Assembly: GCA_033239525.1 (NCBI GenBank)
Contig: BSYO01000014.1
Coordinates: forward strand, 4,940,536-5,004,535
Origin: Nepenthes gracilis
Taxonomy: Eukaryota; Streptophyta; Magnoliopsida; Caryophyllales; Nepenthaceae
DNA length: 64,000 bases
Reading direction: 5' to 3'
Both the position numbers and the translations under genes were made by a program. The number at the start of each line of letters is the position of its first letter. The first letter of the stretch is position 1. Shown here piece after piece: positions 1-12,414 of this stretch. Below the pieces are notes generated by a model. It saw only the letters and a list, made by a program, of their open reading frames with translations. It had not been told where the DNA came from and made no database searches.

Positions 1-991
1 TAATTGTCAATTGTTATGAATTTTGATAAACGATGTTTACTTTTAAAAGAATTTAGGCCTTAAGATGGAACAAGAACTCCTGCTATTGATTTGGTTTCTA
101 TCAAAAGATCTCTAAATTTAAGATAAAGACCTCTGCATTTTTGAGAAAATGATTTAGAGCTCCTCTGATTTTAGAGGATGACTTGATTTAGAGCTCTTGA
201 TTTTTAAAAATGAACTTCGGATTAGGGCTTTGATTAATAGTAAATAAATTTGGATTCAAAGCAGTTTTAACGAATACGCACCCGGATTTAGAACTTGGAT
301 TTTAACGAAATGCACTCGATTTAGAACTTCAGATTTTAATAGAAATGCACTGGATTTAGAACTTCGGATTTTAACAGATATGCACTCCGGATTTAGAACT
401 TCGGATTTTAATAGAAATCGAACTCCAGTTTTTAGAACTTTGGATTTTGAAAGAAATTGAACTCGATTTAAGAACTTGAATTTTGAAAGAAATCACTCCC
501 ATTTACGAACTTCGATTTCGTTAAAAGCACTTAGATTATGGAAAGAAAAGCACTCCGTCCATTTTAAAAAGAAGCACTCCGTCCCCTTTGTTCAAAAGCA
601 CTCCGGATTTTTGATAAGAAAGTCACTCCGTCCTTTTGAAAAGAAAGGCACTCCGTCCCTTTTAAGAAAAAGAACTTCGGACTTTGTTAAAAATGTACTC
701 CGCCCTTATGAATAAAGAACTCGGTTTCGATGATCTTTGAATTTCGAAAAGAACTCCTACTGACTAAAGAAACGAACTCCGGCTTTGTAAGAAAAGAACT
801 CCAATAATAAAAGAACTTCGACTTCGGGAACTAGGGCCTTCCGTTTGAAAAGAACTTCGAAAATTTAATGAACAAGACTCTCATTCTTTTATCAAAAAGA
901 ACTTTTATATTGAACTTGATTTTGAAAGATGAACTCCGGCTTTTGATAAGATGATATGGACTTCAATGAATGAAGTAAAGAACAAGACTAT
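1..991 (-). repeat. Iterated CTCCG/CTTCG motif block
   Basis: About 35 imperfect, irregularly spaced repeats of the type (g/a)aactccgg-attt-tgaaaagaa and gcactccgtcc fill this stretch. Read on the minus strand they become cggagttc, ccggagtgc and ggacggagtgc, the same words that fill the 3' untranslated part of LINE-E at 62050-62830. I infer that this is the 3' region of a minus-strand LINE of the same subfamily, cut by the window edge on the left and the gap on the right. The one short reading frame (476-715) is only a translation of the repeat. Confidence 0.6.
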
Positions 992-1091
992 NNNNNNNNN
1001 NNNNNNNNNNNNNNNNNNNNNNNNNNNNNNNNNNNNNNNNNNNNNNNNNNNNNNNNNNNNNNNNNNNNNNNNNNNNNNNNNNNNNNNNNNN
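992..1091. other. Assembly gap, 100 N
   Basis: Exactly 100 N, the usual placeholder for a gap of unknown length. Left of it the LINE-like motif block reads on the minus strand; right of it LINE-A reads on the plus strand. The two sides need not be adjacent in the genome. Confidence 0.95.
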
Positions 1092-3965
1092 GACAACTTC
1101 CATACTTCATCCCCAATTTCTTTCCATTGTTCACAGTCATTGGGTAGCAGATCCTGGAGTTCCTATGTTTCGGATTGTCTCTAAACTTCGACTTCTCAAG
1201 GACAAGCTGAAGATTTAAATCGAAACTCGGTAATGTTCATGAAGAGGTCGCCGTGCTCTCGATCAAGTTGAGGACTTCCGCAGGGAAATGGCCCTCCCGC
1301 TGCTCTCGCCAGGGTTAATGAAGAAGAAAAGTTAAAAGCTGATTATCAGAGTCTCCGAGAATTGAGCTTGATTTCCTTCAACAAAAGGCGAAGATTAGAT
1401 GGATCAAGGATGGATCAATGCTCAAATACTCTCTTTCGATCCATCACGTAATTTCAATAGCCAGGATCCCCTCTCCTTGTCCAAAGAGGATGGTTCTCCT
1501 CTACCAAAGAATTTGGAGGAAGTGCAACACCTTTTTGTCAATCACTTTTCTCATCTCCTGTGACGGCAGATCGGGCGGTCGCTTTCTAAGGAGAGTCTCC
1601 GTCCTCAGATCCCTCAAATCATGCGGATGCCCTCCGCCCGGCCTCTGTGCCCGTCTTTCCCTGAACAAGTCCGCCCCGGGTTATTCTCGTCGATGACAAT
1701 AAAGCCCAGGTCGAGATGGCTTTTCTGCCCAAGTTTTTCAAAGCCGCTTGGAATGAAATTGGAGCGCGTCCATTATAGAAGCCATTCCAGATTTTTCCTT
1801 CATGGGAAAATCTGAAGCGGTCAATGCGACCTTCTTTGTGCTTAATCCCCCAAGATCAAATCTCCTTCAGTCTCGACTTCCGTCCCATCGCATGCCGCAA
1901 TGTCATTTATAAGATCATTTCTAAGATCATCGCCGCCGCCCGTATTGATCTTCGCTCCCTTCCTCGCTGCAATTGCCACAAATTTCTTTTGTCACAGTTG
2001 AAACATTGGAGATAATATTACGCTCGCTCGTGATTTATCCTCCATAAGTACCACCTCAATAAGGGGGCTCCCTCGTTGTGCACTTAAAGTTAACCTCGAT
2101 GAAGGCTTTTGACTCCATCCACTGTGACTTCATTCTGGCTATACTGAAATGATGAACTTTCCTCCCCCAATGGTCAATTGGATCAAGCAGCATCACCACC
2201 ACCACGTTCTCCATCAATCAAATGGTACGCTCCGTAGGGTTCTTTTCGTGGCGCCAAAGGCCTTGATGTGGGGGACCCTCTCTCTCCCTATCTTTTTGTG
2301 TTAGGATGGGAAGTCCCTAATGGTATTTTTGGATAGAATGGCAAGACTAATCCGGGATTTTCGCCCAATCGAAATGCGATAGTTCCCGTATGGCGATGTC
2401 GTTTTGCCGATGATCTTCTATTCTCCAAAGCGGATCGCAAATCGATCCGTGCTATTCAAGAGAGTCTTAATATTTTCAATAGCCTGTCCTACGCCACCCC
2501 AATCCGGATAAGAGTGAGGTTTTTGTCGCTTCGGCTAGTGAGGATACCATTCAGGGTATCCTTGACACTCTCGTGTTCAAGAGAGGCATTCTCCCTGTCA
2601 GATATCTTGGAGTTCCCCTCATCACCACGAAGCTTTCTAGCTCTGATTGTAAGCCTCTCCTTGATCGAATCCATCATAGGATCTCATCTTGGAAGAATCG
2701 CTGGCTCTCTTTTGCTGGAAGGCTGCAACTTATTTCCTCCATGCTCTCGACTATCCACAACTACTGGGCCTCCATGTTCATCTTTCCTAAATCCATTTTA
2801 ATCTGCATAGATAAGTCCATTCGCTCCTTTCTGTGGCATGACTCTTTTGAAGGTAGATACTCTGCTAAAGTCGCTCCCGGAAGGATGCGGGCACCCGAAA
2901 GGGGAATGTGGCCTGGCTTTGAAACTCGATGCAGATCTAACAAAGCTCTTCGAGTCATTACTGGAGGATCATCTCTAAAGATCTTGACTCCATTTGGTTT
3001 TGGTGTTACATCCACGGATCAAAGATCGATGCATTCGATCGCCAAAGTTCCCGATTCAGCCCGATTGGAGCGGAAAAGTCGATGAAATTTCGTCTCCGCC
3101 GCCCCAAGATCCGTTACCTTATTGGTAATGGAGCTGGACACTTTCCTTTGGTCAATTTACTGCACTGGGCCGGGTCCTCTCTCGTGATCGGTTCAAGGAG
3201 AGGATCGTGGCTCTGCTACCCATTTATGCAAAAGGCGATATCATCATAATGGAAATCATGGCCTAACCTGCTTGATATGGAGGTTGAGAGGGTATTGTGG
3301 ATCGATGCCCCCTACCCCCGATACTTCCTGTAGTGATGTGGCCTTGACCGCCGATCGCCCGGGTCTTCACTGCTAAATGCCCTTATGGGATTTTTCATGA
3401 GCCTAAAGATGCGGTGGAGTGGTCTGGCCTGTTTTGGGGCCCCATGTTCATTCCGGCTCATGCCTTTATTCTCTGGTTAGCTATTCGCCACAGACTCAAC
3501 ACTCTGGATTGAGTTAGTAATTTCCTTCATATCTCTGCGACTTGTGTTCTTTTCTATAACGGTAGGGAAAGTCATAACCACCTCTTCTTTGACTGCCATT
3601 TCTCCTCGACCGTCTAGCGCCTCATGCGCTAAAGGCTGGTCTAAATTGGCCTCATCCGGACTGGCACTCCAATTTCTTGTGGGCTGCCAATCGTTGGAAG
3701 GGCAAAAGCCTCGAAGCCCGCTCCTTCTGCCTCACTCTCGCGGCCTCAGTCTACTTTATCTGGAGGGAGAGAAACCAACGTGTCTTTAAGGATATTGCGC
3801 GTAACGAAACCCATTTGGCCTACCAGATTACAGCTGCTGTGAGGGGCAAGCTGGAAACTTCCCATGTTGCTGATGGAAATGGATGCATTGGTTTTGATTA
3901 GATGGAGCATCCCCCTGCCGTCCGAACTCGACTCCATCACTGCATCCTCGTTGTTTGTTTTTTTG
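1092..3965 (+). pseudogene. LINE-A ORF2 remnant (reverse transcriptase)
   Basis: Degenerate coding relic of a LINE ORF2 (endonuclease-reverse transcriptase), parallel to LINE-E from about 58810 onward. Visible in order: the linker before the RT (1092-1560), RT palm with phenylalanine-alanine-aspartate-aspartate at 2403-2414, thumb region 2573-3085 (motifs LPVRYLGVPL, SSWKNRWLSFAGRL and RSFLWH), and the C-terminal zinc-binding RT domain 3390-3960 (PAHAFILWLAI, YFIWRERNQRVF at about 3750-3785). Multiple stops and frameshifts break it throughout. In life it would have copied element RNA by target-primed reverse transcription. The endonuclease half is missing. Assignment to the LINE family is secure; activity is excluded. 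Confidence 0.9.
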
Positions 3966-5543
3966 TGGTGACTTGGTGCAATGGACACACCTAGGGAGTT
4001 ATTGCAGGATTTGTTCCAATTTGCAAGCTGTCCGTTTCCCATGCTGACGTGGCTTGATTGGCCAGTTGGGTTCTGTTGATGTGGGCTGCAGTTGCGTGGG
4101 ATATCGCCCTTTGCTGGTCGTTCTCGCCTTGTCGTGGCTTTCAAAAAAAAAAAAAAAAAAATTCTTTTGTGGGGGAACTGTGTGTCTTTATTGGCCGGAT
4201 TCGCTGTCTTCGTGCTTTGTTGGCCGGTTTCTTGTGTGGCAGCCTAGGCCGCTTTATGCTCTGCTGTCGTGATCCGTTGTATGGGCCAAAAAAGAAAAAA
4301 AAACCTTTAGTGGGGGAGCTGTGTGTCTTTCTTGGCCGGTTTCGCTAGTTTCGTGCTCTGTTGGCCGGTTTCAAGTCTTGGAACTATGGCCGTTTGGGCT
4401 CTGCCGACGTGGCCGGTAGTTTGGGGCGGGTAAGTTCCTTTTTTGCTGGTCGATCTTGTTCTTGCTGACGTGGCTTGCTAGGCCGTTCCGGTTTTTCTTT
4501 GTGGCATGCTGTCTTGGTCGGTTTTGCTTCTCTCTGCTGGCAGTTTTGTTCCTCCTGTTGTGTTTGGAAAAAAAAAAAAAAATTCTTTTGTGGGGGAGCT
4601 ATGTTGGCCGGTTTCAAGTTTTGGTTCCAAGCCCAGTGGGCTCTGCTGTCTTGGGCTGAAGTCTGGGATGGATTAGCCCCATTTTATGGGATGGACTTGT
4701 GCTTACTGACGTGGATTCTAAAAAAAAAAAAAACCTTTTGTGGGGGAGCTGTGTGTCTTTCTTGGCCGGTTTCATTTTTGGTTTCTTCTGAAGTTAAGGC
4801 CGATTTCGTTTTTGCTGTTGCGGATTTGCTAACGTGGCCGTGTTGGCCTTCTTGACGTGGCATATATTTGAGGCCGGGTTGGCCTGCTGACGTGGCTTGT
4901 CAACTCCTGTTATCAGCCGGTGTGTAGGTATTCTGGTTTCTTCTGAAGTCAAAGCCGATTTCGTTTTTGCTGGTGCGGATTTGCTGACATGGCCGGGTTC
5001 GCCTTCCTGGCGCGGCATAGTGACATAGCGTCCTACCTGTCATGATAATGCCGCGTTTTGTGGGTTCGATTGGCCGATGTGGACCTTTGTCCCATCAAGG
5101 TTGCCGTTTATGATTGCGGCGCTTGCCGTTGCCTATGCCCGATCCGCTTGCGGTGGATGCGGTTTGGTTTGAGGTCGATGGATTGACAGCGTGGACTCTT
5201 TTGCAGTTTGGTTTTGAGGGTAAATTGCCGATTTCATATGCCGATTTGGTGTGAGGGAAATTTGCCGATTTCAAATGGAGTTTAAATTGCAGTGTTGGAA
5301 TACGTACTTCAATTGCCGATTGGCAATGTGGGTTTGGCATGCTGATCAGGCTCAATCGCCGTCTTGCTGGAGGCTGGTTTGGCTTTGCTGACTAGGCATA
5401 TCATGTGCCGATTAGGACGTGAGGTTGCCGCTCTCGACATGCACTTCAATTGCCGTTTTCGGCGTGCGTTTCAAGTGCCGAGTTGGTTTTGCGTTTCTAA
5501 CGCCGATTTCGATTTTGTAATCTTTTTATTAATGACTTTCGTC
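3966..5543 (+). repeat. LINE-A 3' untranslated region of A-run modules
   Basis: Four modules each start with an A-run (4142, about 4289, 4567, 4720) followed by a shared stretch of the form ttttgtgggggagctgtgtgtct and then ttggccggttt. Two copies of a unit beginning ggtttcttctgaag start at 4780 and 4935, a 155 bp period. From about 4790 to 5520 the sequence is dominated by the word gccgattt. Nothing here looks coding. The internal A-runs look like fossil poly(A) ends absorbed into the element. Confidence 0.7.
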
Positions 5544-5567
5544 ATGGTTTAGGGGACTCCTTGTTTC

Positions 5568-5613
5568 TATGTTTCTTTTCCCAAGTCGGCAAAATACTTG
5601 GTAAAGAACATAG
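5568..5613 (+). promoter_or_regulatory. LINE-A 3' tail hairpin
   Basis: Arms ctatgtttcttttcccaagt and acttggtaaagaacatag pair around the loop cggcaaaat, with small bulges. A matching hairpin sits at the same place in every other tail of this family in the window. In stringent-type LINEs such a structure is bound by the element's own reverse transcriptase; that role is inferred here. Confidence 0.7.
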
Positions 5614-5669
5614 CTGATTTGTATATTTTATTTAAATTTTAATGCAATTAATTACTTATAAAAAAAAAA

Positions 5670-6720
5670 GAATTTTAGTAGGTAGTATATTTTATTAAAA
5701 ATCTGAATTATAATTTGCTGTATCACAGTGAGGCATGTATGTTATTAATTCTCTGTTTTGCTGTAGCATCATTTACTGAATTGTAACTTTGCCAAAATAT
5801 CATTTGCTAAATTTCTGGTTTGCTTGTCTCACGTTTGATTTTCCACCACATTGCTGAATTAGATGATGCTTTGCTGAATTAGGAGACATGTTAATTTAAG
5901 CTACAGCTATTTTTAACTTAGAAGCATGATATTGTATTGCTCAATTTCAAGTAGTTGATGCTGAAATCTAATTTACCGATACTGAATTTCACCTTGCTGA
6001 AGCATATGCTGCTGATTTCTTGTTTTGCCATCTATTGAAGTGCTAATTTTCTTGCTTTGCTGATTTAAACCATATTGTTAAATCTGGTTTAAGCTTTGAT
6101 TTTGAAAGCATGATGTTGTAGCATTGGATTTCAAGTGCTGATGCTGCAAATCGATTTCAATTCCTTTCTGAATTTTAACCGGCCGCTGCATCACATTGCC
6201 AATTCCTGATTTTCTTCCTGCCTTGTCGATTTGCTGCATTGATATATGGTTAAGCTGCTGTAACTTGTGTTGATTTTATATGTAGTTGCTGATATTAAAT
6301 TGCTGTACCAAGTTTTGTTTCAAATCTGAAATTATGTTGCTGATTTTCTAAAGCTAACAACAGGATGCTGAAATTCTGTTTCTTGTATCCCCTTTGCTAA
6401 TGTTCAAGTTGCTAATTTTGCCATATTATGAAAGTCCTGCTATCTCACATTGAATTGCTAATTTCGCTGATCATCTGATAAAATTGCTATTAAAATCTTG
6501 TAGTTAATTCTCCCATATATCTGAAATTTGAAGTATTAGAGTACTGCATCTGAGGCTGTCCATACTATGCTTACTGATTTTTTCATCCGAACATGTGGCT
6601 CAATGTTTGAACTGTTGTATGCTGCAATGGTACGCTGAAATTCATTTCAGCTTGCTGATTTTGCTGGATTTTGATCTTACTGAACCCCATTCAATTGTAC
6701 TGAATTTCTATCGCGGTAAA
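5670..6720. repeat. Iterated TTGCTGAATT/TTGCTGATTT motif block
   Basis: About 1 kb in which variants of ttgctgaatt, ttgctgattt and ttgccaat recur every 20-50 bases, with no clean period and no reading frame. It follows directly on the LINE-A poly(A). It resembles the motif-dominated 3' regions of LINE-A, LINE-E and element F but uses a different word, and may be the 3' region of an older element into which LINE-A inserted. No tail was found at its right end. Confidence 0.5.
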
Positions 6721-6924
6721 TCTGAATTTGTTATGATTTCAATTCCAATATGCATAAAAGTATGAGTAGAAACTTTACACAATATGTTAAGAACTATGAT
6801 TATTTTTTACCCAAAATTAAGAAATTAAGAAGAAGAACCAAAGAAAAAGGGTAGAGTTCCTACAAGGAATTTAAAAGGAATTAAGAACTTTGACCAAGGA
6901 ATTATTCAGATGGTAATAGTCCCT

Positions 6925-7345
6925 AGTATGCTTTAAGATATGACAAGTGGCAATCAATGAATTGCCCCTAACATTGCGGGGAAAGTATGACAGTTTTTTG
7001 GTCCCGTCTACTAGATATAAAGGTAAGTACCACTTATCACAGAGTGTAAGAGGGAATGTCTTAGATTGTGTAGATTGAATATAATTCATTCATCGATTGT
7101 TTGCTTCGTTAGTTGAATCAAGGATTTATTTATTGGGTAATATTCCCTAACATGCATTAGGACATTGTAGGGGTAATCGAAGAATTGCCCTAGCTCCCTG
7201 AGGGAAAAAAAGGTAGCTTTTGGCCCCATTTACCAGGTATAAAAGTATGTACCACTCACCTCGATGTATAAAAGGAGGGAAGGCTAAAATTGTGTGGAAT
7301 GAACCCAATCCTTTTTTCGATTGTTCACTCTGTTAGTTGGTAAGG
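6925..7345 (+). repeat. Diverged tandem duplication with TATA-like boxes
   Basis: Two related segments, about 6925-7108 and 7145-7345. Each has gaattgcccta near its start, then (g)tataaa-agta-gtaccact, then a segment ending in cgattgtt-ctc-gttagttg. The TATA-like boxes followed by about 100 bases of transcribed-leader-like sequence recall an LTR fragment or duplicated promoter, but no TG...CA ends or coding partner are visible. Confidence 0.4.
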
Positions 7346-8707
7346 CCTACTAACTCTAGTCCCTCAAGTTAAGTAAGTTTTGACTGTAAGACAGTAAAAA
7401 GGACAAGATACGGAAAGTTGAAGGCATTAGGAAAATATTTTCATTTATATTTCATGCTTATGTATGTATTATAACTTCTATTCCTTCCAATGATATATTT
7501 TCAGTATCAATGTGCATATCCTTGTGTATATTATGCCTTATTGAGTATTTGATTCATTTTTTTTACTATTTTACTACCATTCAAATATTTCGTAGGAGCT
7601 GATGTCTGAAGAATAGGAGTGAAGATGAAAGTCTTAATTTTGTTTTACATTTAGACAATGTATTTGATATGCTTAGAATTTCATGTACTTAGTTTAATTA
7701 AAGCTAAAATATATATTTTGTAAAAGTTTAACAGTAAGTTAAGATGTATTATATTTTTTATAGCATTAGTTTAAAATTGATTGCACATATTAGGATGAGT
7801 ATTATGTATGCTTCTGCAAGTTAGTATGTGATTGATTTTGGTTATTAGTAGGTATCTATCTTTAATAAAACCCGACATCGTATTCCTATAGTACGATGTT
7901 GGCACCATTGATGACGTGGCAACCATTTGAATCCTTTGTAAATTTATATATATATATCACATTAAATAATTATAATAAATGATTAATGATGGAAATAAGG
8001 ACGTGGGACGTCATAAGTGGAGCTCTATTTCCAATTTTCATCCAAAGAAAGGAAAATTGAAAGAAGTGTACTACAAAACCAGTAAGATGTTGCAACAAAG
8101 AATGCATCACATTCCTAGACAAATTAACAAAAACACAAAAAGAGGGTATCACCTTTGCTAGAAGCTAACTGATTTATGAAAGTGATAAAACCAAATGGAG
8201 GCCATAATTATAAGCATATGAAATGTGGAGCCTCATACTATTTACGTTATTACCATCTTATTTTTATGATTCTAACATCGTGTAGTACTTCTCAGGCAGA
8301 CACTTGGTATTGTTGTTTAGTCATTTGTCCTTCTCTAACTCAAATTGCTTTTTGTCCAATTCATTTTGTAGAAAATGCCAAAGGATAAGGAAACGTGGTT
8401 GATGATCCATGAGTTTGTAGATAAGGAATCAAAGCTATTTTTTATTGAGTGCACAAGAAATCGGTGCTTATATTTTTTATAAATTAAGTATAAAAATTAT
8501 TCTTTGGCCTTCATATAGCAATTTAAGCATTTGGGCTGAGTTGGTTCCTTGTCATGATATCAAAGCTATTTTAACCAGAGATTCAAAGAATGAATAGTGG
8601 TACTGGCATTTTCACAAACCTATGTTTTAGGTTATGATAAAAGTGGGTTTGTGCTTGATTTCTATTTCAAGTCCGACCATATTTATGCAAGGGCATTGCT
8701 ATATTTT
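7346..8707. other. AT-rich spacer, no gene recognised
   Basis: No convincing coding region on either strand. The short frames at 7979-8161 and 8176-8388 show no family resemblance and their codon use looks random. A small perfect palindrome with arms acatcgta and tacgatgt lies at 7873-7898. A stretch near 8510-8560 weakly resembles the sequence just right of the Harbinger element (16145-16195). Confidence 0.5.
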
Positions 8708-8710
8708 TGA

Positions 8711-8733
8711 CGGTACGTTTGGTTGGTGGAATA
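8711..8733 (+). repeat. Harbinger left terminal inverted repeat
   Basis: CGGTACGTTTGGTTGGTGGAATA (given here as two parts: CGGTACGTTTGG, TTGGTGGAATA). It matches the right end in 17 or more of 23 positions and is preceded by the TGA target duplication at 8708-8710. Confidence 0.8.
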
Positions 8734-8889
8734 GAATAAGGTAGGAAAAGAATAGTTATTTTAGGGATTAGAATAGGGTGGGAATAGATTTGGGTATTGT
8801 TATTCCTATGTTTGGTTGTTGGAATAGAATAAGTTGGGAATTAATATTTTTTTATTTGGTTTGTAGAATAGTATGAGAAATAAGATGAG

Positions 8890-9540
8890 AATTTATGAAA
8901 ATGACTATTTTATCCTTATATATATATATATTAATTTAAATTATTATTTAGTATAATAATTATTTTTATCATATAAAATGTATATTTAATAAATATTTAA
9001 ATGATTATACATATAAAATATAATTATATATTACATAATATATTTTTAAACAATTATATATTTTATAATTATAGATATTTTTAGCATATATCGTATAAGA
9101 TATATGTATATAATATATTTATGCATATAAAATATTAAATAAATAAAATAAAATATATATATACATATATATGTATATATGATTATGTGCATATATGCAT
9201 ATATAAACAATATTTCTATGATATTTTTATAACATTTTTACACATAAATATGTATATTTACCTGAATATTTTAATATTGTTGTAATAATCCTATAATATA
9301 TATATATTTACCTAAATATCTCAACTACATTTTCACAATATTTCTGTGATATTTCTACAATATATATATTTTTACCTGAATATTTTAACAATATTTCTGT
9401 AACATTTCTGCGATATATGTATATTTACTTGAATATTTTAACAATATTTCTACAATATTTCTGCAATATTTATGTAATTTTTCTGTAAGATATGTATATT
9501 TATCTAAATATATTAATAATATTTCTGTAACACAAATTCA
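8890..9540. repeat. AT-rich block with iterated aatatttctg(c/t)aa
   Basis: 8925-9230 is a TA-rich microsatellite-like run. From 9230 to 9530 a roughly 60 bp unit recurs about five times: atatgtatatttac(c/t)tgaatattttaa followed by caatatttctg. It lies between the left end and the Myb-like gene, inside the Harbinger element. Confidence 0.6.
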
Positions 9541-9719
9541 TCTACATATAATCACACAAAATTTGAAATCTGATATATAACAAAATCTGGAATAAAAAAT
9601 TTCAACACAAAATATACACGCTGGAGCATGATTTGAAACACAATATGATACATACATTTCAAAAACAGATTGTTTGAACAAGTCTAACAAAACAGGTCAG
9701 CAGCATACTTAACCTCCAC

Positions 9720-10803
9720 ATGTTTTACAGTACAAATCGTCTGATGAAATCTAATCTTTATCCCGGCGAAAGATTAAACAAGCCCGTCATAAGTGCCGAA
9801 TCACGTATGCATTTCATATACATTGTAGTTCTTTCACTCATTGGTAAGTCAGGAATTTCAGACTGCGTCGTCATTTGTTCCTGTGTGTTAGCTTGGAAGC
9901 TTTGCTCAATATTTGACCAACCTCTTTGAGATTTGTACTCAAAGTATCGACTGCTTGAATAATGCAATCGGATAGTGCTGTCACATCTACACTAACCTTT
10001 CGCTTCCTTCCTTTGGACGCCCCCGACGCAGCTTGGAGTTCTCACATGTACTTGGACAAGGAGAATCATTAGTCTCGAAAAAGTCTTCATCCTCATATCT
10101 TCGAGCATTATTCACGCTAAATGTTTCGTATCTTGTTCATTAGTTTGAAGCTCCTCAAGGATGTCCTCGGGGCTGCGCATCCATTCTCGTGGCACGATCT
10201 TTGCCATAAATCATCTGACAAATCATCAAAATATGGAAATGCTTTCTTCCTCCAAATAGCGGCGCTTTTGTGGCAATGTGTTAATAACATACAGATCAAT
10301 TTAAATTTGAACAAAATGGAGATACAATTTATAAAGAATAATAATTTGAATGTGTACGGAGCATTAAAATTGATAAGTATCACACTATCATACTTAACAT
10401 AAATAGGCAAAAATCCCCCAATCAAGTACAAAATAATTATTTAACAGAATAAATAGTCAAAACTTATCGATATGTATTCATTTCATACATGTTGTTCCGC
10501 AACAACTATTTTTCTTGATCGTCCCACCCAACCGGATGCCAGACACTTCTTTATCATGTCATATACAACGCTCCAATCATTTTTCAACGCCTTGATTCTC
10601 GATGAAATGTGGGGATTTGCCTTCAAACTCGAATTTGGCAGTTTTTGTTGTAACATTCTCTCCAACTCATGTAAATAACCCGATTTGAATCCAGTATCAG
10701 TATTATAAGTACTAATGTTATATAATTCCACCATACAAGTAACAAGAACATCATCTTCATGAAGCTCCCATCTTCTTTTCGTTTCCTTATTAGCTTGTGA
10801 CAT
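9720..10803 (-). pseudogene. Harbinger ORF1: Myb/SANT-like DNA-binding partner
   Basis: Plant PIF/Harbinger elements encode, beside the transposase, a Myb/SANT-like protein that helps bring the transposase to the element ends. Here the N-terminal domain runs from the Met at 10803 to about 10483: RRWELHEDDVLVTCMVEL, then GFKSGYLHELERML, ANPHISSRIKALKNDW and a GWVGRSRKIV stretch, the layout of the Myb_DNA-bind_3 family. A second block, AFPYFDDLSDDLW, lies at about 10200-10240. The C-terminal part (LPMSERTTMYMKCIRDSALM, about 9767-9840) matches the usual end of these proteins. The pieces lie in different frames; some breaks may be introns and others are stops. It reads in the same direction as the transposase and lies downstream of it. 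Confidence 0.8.
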
Positions 10804-10970
10804 ACTTAACTACGATGATCTGTCATAATTATAAATCAGTAATCCAATAAGCAGACATCATAAAAGTAGGTAACAACTCAAGCATATTCGTCATTAATAA
10901 CATAATTGATGACATGGATCAACAAATACATAATTAGCATAACTCAAAGCAAATATGTCAAATATATTAT

Positions 10971-12348
10971 TCAATTACATCCCCCTTCGCTGAACATAGC
11001 AGTTGCCAAATTATCCCTAAATGCATTCCAACCATCAGTAGGATCTAGTTGTGTTATCATATCTATATCTTCGTCTAACGAAGCCCCCTGATACATGCCA
11101 TCATATTCATCCTCAATAGGATCATAATCTATTTCATTTCTTATAAGATTATGCAGAAGACAACAAACAATGATAACTCGGTTGTGTGTTCTGACAGGAT
11201 AATATGATGGACTTCTAAGGATCCCCCATCGCATTTTCAATAATTCGAAACACCTTTCGATAACATTACGAGCAGCGGCATGTTTCATATTGAAGAATTT
11301 ATCGGCCGTTCGTGGCTGATACCCTTGACGCCATTCACTTAAATGATATCTTTGGCCCCTAAATGGTGCAAGAAATCCATTGCAATTGGTATATCCTGCA
11401 TCAACTAAGTAGTACGCACTTTATACTGCATAACATAATATAATTATTACGTAAAATAAGCTAATTGCAAAATATTATGATTGATTCGATGATCTAAGAT
11501 CTTACTGTTTGGAATTTTCAGTCCATGCCTTTTATGTAGCGCATTTCATAAAATTCTAAAATCTGCTGCAGATCCTTCTCAACCCGGGAGGATATATATA
11601 AATTGCATGTCATAGTTACATACTCCTAACACAGTTGTAGCTATATCTTCCTTACGAGTTTGATATCTAGGTTTGTCTGCAAATGGTACCCTTATTTTTA
11701 TATGTGTTCCATCCAAAGCGCCTAAACAATCCTACAAATACACACTAAATTAGAATAAGTTATCTAATATATTTGCCACGTAGCTATAATAATAAATATA
11801 TGAAATGATTACCATAGCGAAAACCACTTTCATCGCTCGTCTGTGCAGTTCTCAGATATGGATTCCAGTCGTCTAAATAAGTGTGCTTGCAGACGTATTG
11901 TTGTAGGTAATACCTTACTGAATATCCTACTTACCGTCTCACACGACCTCTGAAAATTATGTGCAACTACCTTATTTTTTACATGATGCGCGAGAATGTA
12001 TAAGAACATTGCCACTTGCTCATCAACTAGCACGTGTTTTGATGGACGAAGTCCCCCAACATTTGTTAACATCTCACATAGTTTCAAAAACGTGGGCCTA
12101 CTCATTCGCAACATATTAATACAATTGACATCGTTTCCATATATGACTCGGTTGATGTATTTTCTTTTTTTATGGAAGTCAAGTTTGTAAGATCTCGGGA
12201 TTGTAAGTTTTGATTGCGCAATAACTAAGGTTATAATTAAGGCACATAACAGCCAGCAAATAGAAATGAAAATTTCAATCCATTGCATTATGACGGCAGC
12301 TATCTTCTTTTTCTTCTCGTTGGCGGAATTAAAGTGTAATTGATCCAT
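10971..12348 (-). pseudogene. PIF/Harbinger DDE transposase (DDE_Tnp_4)
   Basis: Cut-and-paste transposase acting in the nucleus on the element ends. From the Met at 12348 it shows a membrane-like hydrophobic stretch (unusual), then an HTH-type N-terminal region (NMLRMSRPTFLKLCEML; MFLYILAHHVKNK). The catalytic residues are all visible: first Asp in GALDGTH (11711-11713), second Asp in VDAGYTNCNGF (11400-11402) and Glu in NVIERCFELLKMRWGIL (11256-11258). Probable introns: 11812-11733 (gtaatc...tttgtag) and about 11507-11428. Lesions: a frameshift near 11870 and a TGA in place of a Trp codon near 11600. The C-terminal acidic end runs to the stop at 10971. Domain order and length fit the family. 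The element was probably autonomous once; it is now broken. Confidence 0.85.
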
Positions 12349-12414
12349 AAATTGTAATAACAAATCACAATATATACAAACTAAAGAATATGTGGCAATA
12401 ATATATGTGGCAGT

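Larger units (their letters stand above)
1092..5669 (+). mobile_element. LINE-A, decayed L1-type LINE with type I tail
   Basis: Plant-sense LINE whose 5' part is lost in the gap. It carries ORF2 remnants up to about 3965, a long 3' untranslated region built of A-run modules, and a 3' terminus with a hairpin (5568-5613), attaattactta and a short A-run ending at 5669. The tail shares the atgactt-(tc/tg)-gtcat stretch with LINE-E, which the other tails in the window lack. No target duplication can be tested because the left end is missing. Heavily mutated, so an old insertion. Confidence 0.85.

Noticed and set aside
7873..7898. Perfect 8 bp palindrome acatcgta...tacgatgt
   Set aside because: Too short to support a terminator, transposon end or small RNA without further context.
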